From Quillaja saponaria (Eukaryota; Streptophyta; Magnoliopsida; Fabales; Quillajaceae), in the NCBI GenBank assembly GCA_029379385.1, contig CM055613.1:21408001-21472000 (forward strand): a stretch of 64,000 nucleotides of DNA. The letters run 5' to 3'. Within the stretch, counting starts at the first letter, position 1, and each line of letters starts with the position of its first letter. Positions 1-10,499 of the stretch are shown piece after piece. A program made the position numbers and the translations under genes. Below the pieces are notes generated by a model. The model had not been told where the DNA came from. It saw only the letters and a list, made by a program, of their open reading frames with translations, and ran no database searches.

Positions 1-1060
1 ACAAATACTGCACTAACTAAATTAGACTACCCAATGCCAATTAGTTTCTTTCCATGATATTGTGAATTTTAAATTATTTGGACAAAGTCAATGAAGGCTT
101 GCTAATCATTGGACAAAGTAAAAGGAGCTAGAGGATAGATGTGGCCTTCAGCTAGACATTTAGCCATAATGATGTATTTAGACACCATTCCATTAGTGGC
201 AAAACAAAAGACATATTTGTAGATCCAATATAAAGGAAGGTCGTGGCTTTTCGTGGGTTACATCACCATTAATTTGACAATGAAAATCCATGAACTTGTT
301 ATAAGACTCGTTCTCCTTGAGGATTTTGAAGTGTATAGTTCTTTGAAGTTGTAAAAGCATATAATTCTTCTTCGATGCATCCCAAACTAAAAAGTGCAGT
401 CATATCATGAATGGTACGTGTCATCATCACACAAGGAAAATGGAATACATTATGACTCTTACACCAAAAACAAGTAGTAGTCGTAAATGTTAGCCTCCAT
501 AGGTTGAAAAGAGAGCCTAAGTAAATAAAAAATCCCTTGTATATGAAAACAAGTATCACAAACCAAAAGTTTACTGTTTACCTGAGTATAGAAGTCTGAT
601 ACGATCTTTCAATAAGCCAAGTCCTAATGGGTCTTGGGTATAAAAAGAAGGATAAATTAGGTTGTTCTTAGAGCAAAGGGGTTTCTCCAAGTACTAAATG
701 TGTAAACTTGCTCTTTTAGGTGGTGGAAAAGTCTTGAACACTGAGCTTAAGATTGAGAATGAAAATTTTGGATGTTCAATCAGAAAAGATGAATTTACTT
801 GGGAGTTAGAAAGCTTGGAAGATGCCATTGATGAAAAGGAGAGAGTCTAAGGTTTGAATTGCTAGAATTGTCTGGGAATTATGAATCTTTCTCAAGAATT
901 GTGAAAGTATGATTTTCCAAATTATGTTGTCAAGGTTTTTAAAGGGCTAATTTATGAGAAGCCCAACCATCATAAACATTTCAAATCATGAGAAACTCCT
1001 GGTCACATGACTAATCAAGTGATGGTTTTAAGGCACTTTGAATTCTGAGAGCTTCCACAA
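1..1060. other. Intergenic, no recognised gene
   Basis: I see no coding sequence that I can assign. The longest open frame (minus strand, 299-559, 86 codons) has no motif I recognise and no supporting context. Base composition is AT-rich and unstructured. Confidence 0.5.
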
Positions 1061-1585
1061 GACACTTTTTAGGATTAAGTATATATATTTGTAATGCCCC
1101 AAGCTCAACTGGCCTAAGTACCTTGAAAAGTCCACACCGTACACCACATGGGTTTAAATAATAGCTTGAAGGTACTTAGTAGTTAGTGCTTGAATCTTAT
1201 ATAGCCAAGATCAACCTAGTATACACTCGATGTAGCACTCAGCACACGTTAACCCCAAACACAGTCACAAACTTAGGTGTCACAAACTCCCCCACTTAAA
1301 TCCTTGATGTCCTCGTCAAGGCCCAAATAGAACTTAGGCTGCAGTGTCCCCCAGCCCACATGGGTGTGAATACCAGATCGGGTATGACACTTTTTAGGAT
1401 TAAGGCTCAACTGGCCCAAATACCTTGAAAAGTCCACACCCCACATCACATGGGTAAAAATGCTAGCTTCAAGGTACTTATTAGTTAGTGCTTGTAGCTT
1501 ATATAGCCAAAATCAACCCAGTGTATACTCGATGTAGGACTCAGTATACGCCAATCCCACACACAATCACAAACTGGGGTGTCAA
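1061..1585 (+). repeat. Tandem duplication of ~200 bp LTR-like unit (TRIM-like)
   Basis: Two diverged direct copies lie about 300 bp apart. Copy 1 has LTR-like ends, TGTAATGCCCC at 1090 and GGTGTCACA at 1276-1284. Copy 2 runs 1405-1585 and lacks the TGTAATGCCCCAA start. Both share GCTCAACTGG near the start, a CTTATATAGCC TATA-like box and a GTGTCA end. The segment between them (1285-1404) is about 120 bp and holds a C-run. The 19 bp GACACTTTTTAGGATTAAG lies before copy 1 (1061) and again before copy 2 (1386), so a plain tandem duplication explains the layout at least as well as a two-LTR terminal-repeat element in miniature. Confidence 0.6.
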
Positions 1586-3016
1586 AATATTACCTTTCGA
1601 CAAAAGGGTTTTATGAAAGGGATATTGTTGACATCCTAAAAAGACTAAGTTGTTATAGGAGATGGAAGACTGAAAGGCTAAATTGCAGTTCCAAGTGATA
1701 GTTAGGCAGTTGCATTAAAGAGTAGTTAATATACCATTTATCACGATTATTTTTGAACTGCTATTAAATATGAAATTCAAATTACCCCTTAATATACTAT
1801 AAATACTAGGCTCGATTACTATTATAAAGATTCAATAACCAATCAAGCAAATGACTTCTTGCGACATTTATCTTTATCTTTACTTAGCTTTCTCATTTAT
1901 GTTCTATCTTGTTATTTTCTCTTGTTTTTATATTTAAACAATAATCATTACAACTGCTACTACTTTATACTAGAGTTTGAATCGATAAAGCAAAAATTAT
2001 TCATAGTCGTTTGATTATTGACTTGGGCTAGTTTCCAGGCACTCATTCGCCCAATTTTCCATAAACAATACCAAAAATATGATTTATGAGTATAGAAATT
2101 AACATTTATGGACAGTGCTTTGTGCTTGATTTTGCTGTATACTCTTTCCATATTATAAATCTCGTTTTTGTATTTATTAAATTATTACAAATTTTATTTG
2201 ATTTTGTTAAATTATAATATTTATATCTATCCCATATTTTCCAGCGCAACACAATCAACCTGAAGCATCTTTACCAAATTATTGAATACCTTTCACATAT
2301 TGGGACAAAGCGGTTGTTTCATTTATATGGCAGCATTACCGTTACTTGTCAATTGCTCATGCGGTCAAAATTGTTCATTTTAGATACCAAACCATAATAA
2401 TCATAATCTTTTTATATATTTTTGTTTGTTTGTTCTTCCATTATGTAAAATGGGGCAAGATAATAGTGTCCCAATGCCAATGTTATTTTCGAAGTTCTCA
2501 TCATTGGCTCATTGCTTAAAATGTTTCAAAATGTTGATTTTAGTCCAAGACAAGATCGATGCTGACTTTTCTTGACCGGCAATCAATGGGCCATCCGTCA
2601 TCACCATCACATTGAAAATTAAAATATGGGCAATAAATAAATATATCTATTACTTAACAAGTAGATATATAAAAAAACTGTAATGTAAAGGAAAATAAAA
2701 AAAGTCTTTATTTTGCTTTTTATACAGACAAACGCAAGTTACGCAACGGTTTTTTTAATCACAAAAAGTAAAAACCATGATTCAAACCAAAACATTCTAG
2801 TAAAAAGCTAAAACCACCCAACTTTCTACATTTTCAAATCCCGACTCACTATTAATAATCAAAGATTTAAACCATTTGCATTATTGCTGGCTTAAATAAA
2901 GAAAGTGGGATTCCATTCCCCCCATATTAATAATAAATTTTAATTAATTAATTACTGATCACATAAGCACACACCTAATCAATAAAATTAACCGTGGTAG
3001 CTAGCTGTGCCGCACA
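1586..3016. other. Intergenic, no recognised gene
   Basis: AT-rich sequence downstream of the DUF716 gene. The 63-codon minus-strand frame at 1960-2151 has no recognisable feature. No repeat or element boundary is evident. Confidence 0.5.
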
Positions 3017-4033
3017 TCACCTTTCCATGTCAATTGGTCCAAATGATTTTCCCATTTGAAGAAAACTGTTTGCATTGCCAAGTAGAATGGGTTTTTTGTT
3101 TCGGGACTCAAGGTCAAAGTCGCCTAACTGAGATGAGTCATGATGTTCTTCCTCTTCTTCTTCTTCTTGTAATTCCTGGAGGTCTTTTGTCAATGACACA
3201 TATTCAGACTTCTTCTTCTCAAAGTAGAATTTCAGCAAAATCAAGTAGAAAATCACGGCGAAAACGGTGATTCCGATCAAGAACCAGCTGAATTGAATGT
3301 TGATAAGTGATTTAGCGCGATGAAGGGATTCCTCCCCTGAGCATCTGACCACTTGGTGTCCCTCCTCAAGGTGCAGGAAACAACCTTTGGGTACAAAGTC
3401 CGGAGTCCAAAGCATGATGCCCATAACTATGAGCCACAAGCCTTGGAATAATATGCTGAGGGAGCGCAAGAAACTTACCAAGAAGCTCTTAGGTAAGCCA
3501 ATCCCCATGAGGGTTGTGATTAAGGAAACAAGAATTAAAAGCTGCAACAGCAAGTGGTATTGACCTTCAGGACCCATGTGATCCGCGGAGTGAAGGTGAA
3601 AAAGGAGAAGCTCTTGCGCAAAGGCTATGGCAGCCAGCAACTGGGTTAGCCCATAATCATGATCAAGATGATGATGATAGTTGGGGTTAATTTTCATACG
3701 ATCGAGAATGATGGAGAAGGCGGCATAAACGAAGAAAGTCATTGATATTGAAGAATGTTCGAAATTGTGGAGATGGTTGGATGGGATGGTCCAATCCGGG
3801 TCCAAAGGCTGGTGTCTTTCAGGACTTATAAAGAGCTCCATGGCTATGGAGGCTGAGCAGCCTCCCATGATCAATAAGAGCTCCATGTATTTGAATTTTA
3901 TTGTGGGGAACCATGGAAGAGAGATGTAGGACTTTGTATTGAGGGCATGCAGCTTGATGTGGTTAAAGAGGTGCCATAAACCTATGAGTAAGAAGCCAAA
4001 TCCTGGAGCAACATGTCCTACCAAAGTGCCCAT
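3017..4033 (-). CDS. DUF716 / TMEM45-like multi-pass membrane protein
   Basis: A 338-residue protein in one uninterrupted exon, and the only gene here that looks intact and host-encoded. It reads as a DUF716 (TMEM45-like) protein, a plant and animal family of multi-pass membrane proteins of poorly defined function; some plant members have been linked to responses to viral infection. About seven hydrophobic segments are visible (roughly residues 5-24, 50-69, 95-111, 128-148, 160-180, 188-209, 247-269). A histidine-rich loop lies at 118-125. The family-like stretch FHLHSADHMGPEGQYH (145-160) lies between segments 4 and 5. The tail is charged, with a run of eight or so glutamates near 289-296, and looks cytosolic. 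The start has A at -3 and G at +4, a good plant context, and the first residues already form segment 1. The neighbours are all transposons and say nothing about its role. Confidence 0.88.
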   Translation of the reverse strand: MGTLVGHVAPGFGFLLIGLWHLFNHIKLHALNTKSYISLPWFPTIKFKYMELLLIMGGCSASIAMELFISPERHQPLDPDWTIPSNHLHNFEHSSISMTFFVYAAFSIILDRMKINPNYHHHLDHDYGLTQLLAAIAFAQELLLFHLHSADHMGPEGQYHLLLQLLILVSLITTLMGIGLPKSFLVSFLRSLSILFQGLWLIVMGIMLWTPDFVPKGCFLHLEEGHQVVRCSGEESLHRAKSLINIQFSWFLIGITVFAVIFYLILLKFYFEKKKSEYVSLTKDLQELQEEEEEEEHHDSSQLGDFDLESRNKKPILLGNANSFLQMGKSFGPIDMER

Positions 4034-4812
4034 GATGAATGTGAAAGGGGATGATGATTCTCTCTATAAACTAATTTTTTTATTGAAAGGGGATGAAAGG
4101 ATGCAATTATTATTGTTGTTTGTAAATTCGTTGGTGAGGCAGGAAGAGGCAGTTTGAAAATGTGGAGGGTGCTTGGTGAGGGAGGATTGGATAAGGGGAG
4201 AGAAGGGTTTTTAAGAAAGAAAATTGGGCTGAAATTCTAAGTGGTCTAGAGGCTTCTTCAGTCTATGGGGGAGGTTTTCAAGTTTGAACTTATTTACTTG
4301 GTGGCTGTGGCTTCAGATGTAAGATTAAGTACCGTTGACCAACGAACTCATAAATATTCCTAAGCCATGAGATGAGCATGAGCTAGCTCCATCAAAAGCA
4401 ACATGTTTCTAGAAATAACAGTTTTAACAAGAGCCGTGTGGCGACCTTCTCCAATCCCACGATAACAATAATCTTTACCTACGTCTTTTTTACTTTCCGT
4501 ACTATAGGAGCAGCGCACTCTTTTCTCTCTCCATACCAAAAACTCATTTCTCTCTTTTTTCTATTGTGTTAATGAATTTCCGTTGGTTTACCTTTATTTT
4601 TATTGTTTTAACTACTTACCCATTTTACCTTTCTTATATAATTAATTATGCTTGGGGAGAGACGAGAGAATGTAGTGTGGGGGCACATCATACATTTCCC
4701 TCGAAGCCTTTGACATTTTAAAAAATTTAATTACAACAGCATTTTTTTTTTGGTAATCAATTACAACAGCATTTTGGAACCTGAAGAAAACTTTTATTTC
4801 AGAAAATAAATA
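4034..4812. other. 5' flank of the DUF716 gene
   Basis: Read on the minus strand this holds the leader and promoter of the DUF716 gene. The leader is pyrimidine-rich (CT-rich tracts around 4150-4210 and 4520-4560 in gene orientation). I cannot fix a TATA box or transcription start. A short direct repeat, AATTACAACAGCATTTT, occurs twice near 4729 and 4761, on either side of a T-run. Confidence 0.35.
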
Positions 4813-6261
4813 ACCTTAATTACATTTTTGGTCCCTTTAAATTAAATTTTAGTTTACTGTCATCCTTATGTTTCAATTGTTACAGTTGAATCCCTTTCAG
4901 GTTAAATTTAATGCAATTAAGTCTTTTCTTTCTAAATTAACACCAACATGACTAGATGAGATGGACCACCTAGTTGCAATATTTAACAAATCAAAAATAG
5001 TCATTTGTCTTGTATAAAATTTATGTAAAAGTTAAAACTAAATGTTTTACAAAAAAATAAAAAGAAAAAGGTAAGTGTATTAAGAAATTTTGAAAAAAAT
5101 GTAAAATAAAATTTATGTAAAAAAATGTAAAATAAAATCACCACCAAAGTACCAACAAATTTCAACTGCAGGACTCTCTATTGGGGTTGCTGAGTGGAAC
5201 AACAGATGAATTAGACGACTAACTTGGAAATGGAGCGGAGAACAAATTTTCTGTAGGTTAGGAAAGATTAGTGGTGGAAAGATTGGTTAATCGATCAAAC
5301 TAGACAACCCAGATTGGTCGCCACTATTGATTTTCCTTTGAGAAGAATCAATGACAGAGGAACGAAGTTCTCAAGTTGGAAATTAGAAAGTGTCTAGAGA
5401 ATCACCCTTTCCTTTGAGACCCACATCAATTTTGAAAGTCTCTCCCACAGAGCCATGGAGTTGGAAGTAACTTATTTAAATCGGTATTTTCATCTGATAA
5501 TTTTTCCAGTTCAATTTCATATGTCTCCCAAAATTCTCTTATGTGGGTTTTGCCCCTAGGGTGTGGATATGATGATTAGGGATGAAAAGAGGCCAGTTAG
5601 TAAAGTTTTGGTGAGATTTTTAGATTTCGTAGATGGCTGTGAAAAAGCACGGGCCTTATATCAAAACAACCAAGAATGCGAGGACTGGTTGCAATAAAGT
5701 TAACAAATCTAGGATTTTTGGTTCCAAGTATGGGGAGGATTCAGGCATTAATCAGAGGGAAAAGTTAGAGACCTTGAGGGCCAGAGTAGAAAGAAAGTGC
5801 CAGTTTTCCAAGGTTTCTAAAAATGTTGAGGATGATGCAGAGCTAGAGGGTAGGGAAGAAAGTCTGGGTTTGATTTAATAAGCTTGTGTGATGGTGGTTG
5901 TGGATTATGGAGATTAAAGGAATTAGGGTGGCCATGGGAGCAAGAACAGTGGTGGTGAGAAAGAGAGAGAAAAAATGTTTTTTTTTTTTTTTAAATAAAT
6001 AAATAATTGATACTACTTTTTTTTTTTTTTTCTTTTAAAAATATATTTTTCTAATTTAATTTTGATATAAATTATATATAATTCATGTGACTATTTTTCT
6101 TTCATCACATATTAGACACAATGAAAACCTTTGCCCCTATCAACCTAATTGGTGTTAATTGTATCAAATTAAAATATGTGGAGATCTAATTACAGTAATT
6201 GAAACTCTAGGATCTAAATTGAGTCTAAATTTAACTGTAGGACCAAAAATGTACTTAAGCC
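4813..6261. mobile_element. Non-autonomous Mutator-like element (MULE), 1449 bp
   Basis: The ends are imperfect inverted repeats. The left end begins ACCTTAATTACATTTTTGG; the right end, read in reverse complement, begins GGCTTAAGTACATTTTTGG, and both continue with GGTCC. Weaker inverted similarity runs about 140 bp inward (including AATTAACACCAA in both arms). The flanks carry a 9 bp duplication with one mismatch, AAATAAATA (4804-4812) and AAATAAATT (6262-6270), the size expected for Mutator-like elements. No transposase is visible. The interior (about 5150-5960) is less AT-rich than the arms and may be captured DNA. Two poly-T tracts lie near 5978 and 6018. Confidence 0.72.
5633..5878 (+). 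CDS. Hypothetical 81-codon frame inside the MULE
   Basis: An ATG-started frame rich in lysine and arginine, in the non-terminal part of the Mutator-like element. The start (AVKKHGPYIKTTKNAR) loosely recalls the linker next to the zinc knuckle of plant LINE ORF1 proteins, but I cannot establish that. It may be part of a captured gene or LINE fragment, or a chance frame. No function is assigned. Confidence 0.2.
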   Translation: MAVKKHGPYIKTTKNARTGCNKVNKSRIFGSKYGEDSGINQREKLETLRARVERKCQFSKVSKNVEDDAELEGREESLGLI

Positions 6262-6270
6262 AAATAAATT

Positions 6271-7225
6271 TATAAGGGGTAAGATCTCACTAATTAATTA
6301 AAATAATTACAAAAAAAGCGCAATATTTTACATGAAAATTCTCTATGTGATGGACAAATCATGAGCATAGACTAATTAATTAAAATAATAAATAAATAAA
6401 AAGCACACAATATTTTACATCAAAATTTTCTATCTTTAGACTTCCAAAAAAAAAAAAAAACCAAACATCGTCTCATACAAAAAAATGTCAAAAGAACAAA
6501 TCCTACCAAGAATAAATATTCCCAATAAAAAAAAATCTCCCTAGCACACAAAAATTCACACTCTCAACTTTCGACTATCTCACTCAATACTACTACATTC
6601 TGTGACTACCACTCATAATGTTTATCGATGCTTGCATGGAAAATTATTCTTATTTTATATTGATTATAGATTCACCTAAGATCAAACTCAAAACTAAGAC
6701 AAAACATAATGTTATTTTTCCTGTATTTTGCCAACCACAACAAAGATTTTGTTTAAAGCTTGAGTCTATATTACCAAATTGGGAAAATTACAAGGGTAAA
6801 ATCCGAAAGTTTGATTAAGGATGAGTTAATAACAATAGTTATTTTGATGTCGAGAAATATGAAGAGTAATATATCATCGGCAGATTGACACTGATGCTTA
6901 GTTTTAGCAATGGGTCCGATTAGGACATCGGATCTGGTCATGATAAGAATCTATAATTGCTTATTCTTCTACTTCTTATTATTTTGTCATTAAAGTACAA
7001 CTATTTGAGCCACCAACATTTAATCGATTTTGATAAATCTTTTAAACATAAAATATGTAAATACAATAATACATTAAAAAATTAAATTTTAAATCCGTTA
7101 AATTTTTGTTTTAGTCAACTCTCTTAATTTTGAAAAAAAATGAATTAGTCAAATTAACAAATTATGATATTTGAAATTAAGGGAGTTGACAGAAAAAAAA
7201 AAAAAAAAAATACTTCATTTGCAGA
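6271..7225. other. AT-rich intergenic DNA with a small tandem duplication
   Basis: Two direct copies of an ~80 bp segment begin ACTAATTAATTAAAATAAT near 6290 and 6371, each followed by CAATATTTTACAT and a match to AAAATT/TTCTCTAT. The 66-codon plus-strand frame at 6618-6818 has no recognisable motif. An A-rich run lies at about 7192-7210. No gene is supported. Confidence 0.45.
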
Positions 7226-7640
7226 TCAGAATTTTTCTTAATTTGAGGAATTGAATTGTATAAGGAATAAATTATATAAAAAAAATTAAGGAATTTTACT
7301 AAATGACAAAATTGAGAAATTTATTTACATTTTCCCTTAATTTGAAGAATTTGAATTTTTAACAAATCAATTAGAAGAAAAATTAAATGAGTTGAATATA
7401 AGATAAAATTAAGAAATTTATTTATATATCATAATTTCTTTTAATATGAGGAAATCAAATTTTAAAAATGAATAAATTAGGAGAAAATTATGAGATTTTA
7501 CTAAAATGGAAAATCAAAAAATTTATTTACCGGCCATAACTTTGATTAATTTGAGAAATTCAATCTTTTTGACGAATTAATTAACATAAAATAAAGGTAG
7601 TTGACTACCAGAGAAACTTAAGTAATTTATTTCCTATATT
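7226..7640. repeat. Degenerate ~100 bp AT-rich tandem repeat, four units
   Basis: A recurring landmark, (A)GAAATTTATTTA or a close variant, starts at about 7315, 7413, 7516 and 7621 (spacings about 98, 103 and 105). Each unit also contains a TTAATTTGAGGAA-like stretch followed by a GAATTAATTA-like stretch. Divergence is high, so this is an old minisatellite-like array or a repeatedly duplicated element arm. Confidence 0.5.
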
Positions 7641-8032
7641 ATTTTTTAAAATTTGAATTTCTCAATAAAAATTATGAAAAAACTAAATAATTTTTTTTTA
7701 AAAATTATGTTAAATTATTAGTACCCTATTATAATGAAAGAAACTGTGATACATAACCAAAAAAAATACAATGGATTAAAAAAAGGATATATATTTCACT
7801 CGATTTTACCTGAAATCCATGCATAGAAATCAACACAACCCGTCCTGACTTGCTTGCAAATCATGATCCATCAAGAGTATAAAAATCTGGTCCAATGGTA
7901 CTGATAGGTTGTAGGTTGTAGCAGATGGAATATAGGCAATGGATAGAGAGGAGGATACAACAGGGAATGATTTTGTGACAACAGATAAGTCTGCAAATTA
8001 TGATGTTAATGTGGACGTGTGTTATATATGGC
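7641..8032. other. Intergenic, no recognised gene
   Basis: AT-rich sequence with nothing I can assign. A 63-codon plus-strand frame (7939-8130) runs into the antisense LTR next door and is not supported. Confidence 0.4.
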
Positions 8033-8699
8033 CTTTACTAATGCAAGTACACGTATCATCAACAAGTAACAGAGTGATTAATAGAGATAATTCCCATAAG
8101 GAATTAAGTCTAACAATCGTTAAGTACTAAAATTAACCAATTCTAATTTATCTAAACGGGAAACTTTGAGAGTGAATTGCTAAACTAAACTAAAGCAAGT
8201 AAACTTAGGAATGCAATAAAGAAAACCTAGAATTACAATTTCCTTAAATACTTTATTTGGATTATTATTATCTTATCACTCTTAGGCTAAGTTTAGTAAT
8301 GCTTTTCAAGAGGGTGCTTTGGCTTTTAAAAAGTTACAGTGTCTAAATATTGTGTATTTATTTTTTTTAAGGATGCTTCTTCTACTGCTTTTAAGAAGTA
8401 ATAGGTGTTTTTACTTTTAGAAGAACCCCAAGTGATGCTTTTAAAAGCTAGTTGTGACTTTTCAAAATTAAAAGTACAAAAATCACATTATTAATTTTAG
8501 AAAATTATCAAATATATCTTCAATTAATTTATATACCATTAAATTCCTCTTCCTAAATATATTTTTAATTAATGAGTCTATTTTTGTCATTTTATACATT
8601 CACAGCAACTTATGATATGTTTTACCAAACACCTTATTTATTACTTTTACTACCCACAACAACTATTATAAAAAATTTACCAAACAGGGTAACTATGAC

Positions 8700-9220
8700 T
8701 AGGGGTGTCAACGAGCCGAGCTCGAGCCGAGTTTTGGCAAAGCTCGGCTCGGCTCGTCTCACTTTAGGTGGGCTCGAGCTCGTCCTAGGCTCGCGAGCCT
8801 AAGCTCGTTAAGGGCTCGCGAGCAAATATTCAAGCTCGGCTAGGCTCGTTAAGGGCTCGCGAAATTTTTTTGAAAATTCTAAAAATATTTTGTAGGCAAG
8901 GAGAGTCGAACCCATGACCTCTTAGTGAAAATTTGTGCAGTTTACCACTAAACCAAGTAACAATTTGTGTTAGTTTTGTTGTATATAAATATATTTATTA
9001 TAAATGTATATATAAATAATAAAAAAAATTATTAAATAATATTAAACGCGCTAGCTCACGAGCCGAGCTTTGGAAAGATTGAGCTTGGCTCGTTTTACTA
9101 AACGAGCTTAAAATAAAGCTCAAGATCGGCTCGTTTAGAAAACGAGCCGAGCTTGATCCGAGCTCTTAACGAGTAGCTCACGAGCTGTTCACGAGCTAGC
9201 TCGGCTCATTGCCACCCCTA
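8700..9220. mobile_element. hAT-type MITE, 521 bp, with perfect 8 bp TSD
   Basis: Terminal inverted repeats are TAGGGGTGTCAA at the left and TTGCCACCCCTA at the right (complementary at 11 of 12 positions). The 8 bp ACTATGAC is perfectly duplicated at 8692-8699 and 9221-9228, the size expected for hAT insertion. The subterminal arms are unusually GC-rich and made of overlapping CGAGCCGAGCTCG-type palindromes, able to fold into long hairpins, in sharp contrast to the AT-rich surroundings. No transposase is present. The middle holds a tRNA-like segment. Confidence 0.88.
8902..8955 (-). other. tRNA-like segment with A- and B-box matches inside hAT MITE
   Basis: On the minus strand, TGGTTTAGTGGTA (8943-8955) resembles a pol III A box (TRGCNNAGTGG) and GGTTCGACTCT (8902-8912) differs from the B-box consensus GGTTCGANTCC at the last base. 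The spacing of about 30 bases is compatible with a tRNA-derived internal promoter. Downstream bases (CCTTGCC) do not complete a clear acceptor stem, so this is a tRNA relic or SINE head, not a functional tRNA gene. Confidence 0.5.
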
Positions 9221-10499
9221 ACTATGACTATTTGACAATTGTTTTTTCATAGCATGAAAGTCATATTAGCTTTTTAAAAGATATAACAATACCAAACTAA
9301 GCCTTAGTTATGGTACCGAATTATTAACCTAGGGTTCGTATTCAATTATAAGTAACTTTCAAGTTGCTTGTAATAATTTCTCAGTTAACCAATTCACTGT
9401 ATTTCTATCGTAATTGAGTTAAACAAGACTCATTAAGAATAAACCACACAAGGTATGGAGGTATATGTCTATCCTACATACAAATTAAATTCAAACAAGT
9501 ATGTGAATGAATTCAAACAAGTGTTATTTTATTCAAGGCTAAACCTAGATTTTCATCGTTAAGATTTCTGTAAGTTACCACATTAATCTAAAAGATGGTC
9601 AATCAATTAGAAGCACTAAGAATAAAATAAGATAAATAACTCAAGTATCAAACCCTAAGCAATCAATAAATAACATAAAATTGACATACATATATAGTTA
9701 TATTACAATCCTAGAAATAAAACTACTCCATGGCACTTAGCATAAACATTGATTCAAATAAAGAAAACATAAAAGAAATGCGAAAAAAAGTAAGAGTAGA
9801 ATGACAGAAATTATAAAGATTGTTAGTCTACCCTTGCTCCTCTTGCTTCTTGCACTCTTGATTGCCCCATAATTTCCAATAGTTAACTTGGGTGTGTTGA
9901 ATTCCCAAGCTAATTTTCTTTAAATAGGCTTTAAAACCCTTAATTTGAGTTCAATTTGGACTAGGAATTGGGTCAGCGCCACAACCACGCTTTTTAGGCA
10001 CTGCAGCACTAAATTTCAAAAGAAGCCATCACGGTGAACGCCATGGTGCTAACCTTTTTGGTGCCTAAGTGATAAGTCTATGAAATAACCTTATTTACAT
10101 GTCATTTTTACTCTTATTATTGCTATGTTCTTGAGTTTTAGTTGAACTTTGCTTAAGTTTTTAATTAAATCCTAATTGAATCCTTATCGTATTAGGATGT
10201 GAATCGTTATTCATTTTAGCTAAGATTTAGGTTTTTAATGTGAGCTATAACTTTTCTTAACTTAGTTTATGTGTTTTGGTTACATGGGTAGTACATTTTC
10301 TATCTTGGTGATGAGTTCTGAGGTAATGGTACATGAATTTGACGTTATATGAATATATCATATCACTGTAACCTTCACCTCATAATTCTTTAATGTTCTT
10401 GATAAATCACTAATAATGAAAGAGGTTTAGGGGGGATGGATATGCATATTGATGATTCTTGAATAAATGATATGATATTGAGATAACAAAGGCTACCAA

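Larger units (their letters stand above)
8285..9303. mobile_element. Tourist-like (PIF/Harbinger) MITE, interrupted
   Basis: Terminal inverted repeats: the left end is GGCTAAGTTTAGTAATGCT and the right end in reverse complement is GGCTTAGTTTGGTATTGTT, matching at most positions. TTA lies on both sides (8282-8284 and 9304-9306), the duplication expected for Tourist/Harbinger elements. Outside it, the antisense LTR continues on both sides. It has no coding capacity. Without the hAT element inside it would be about 490 bp, with inner palindromic segments such as GCTTTTAAAAGC. Confidence 0.72.
8033..10069 (-). mobile_element. Athila-type LTR, antisense, interrupted by nested MITEs
   Basis: Read on the minus strand, the sequence matches the 3' half of other LTRs in the window (14040-14610, 42000-42640): the same blocks around TTAATTTTAGTACTTA, CTTAATTCCTTATG, GTACTTGC and the 'ACTCATTAAG' region in antisense. 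The uninterrupted length would be about 1.0 kb. The U3 end is cut off at 10069, where a plus-strand LTR start begins at once. The MITE nest (8285-9303) splits it. Several GCC(A/G)C-type short motifs lie near 9975-10060, as in the U3 of the related copies. Confidence 0.65.

Noticed and set aside
299..559. 86-codon minus-strand frame as a gene
   Set aside because: No recognisable motif, no promoter or homologue visible, and length is within chance for this composition.
1960..2151. 63-codon minus-strand frame as a gene
   Set aside because: AT-rich chance frame without any motif; no element context.
8902..8955. A functional tRNA gene
   Set aside because: A and B boxes are present but no acceptor stem or anticodon arm can be paired; listed only as tRNA-like.
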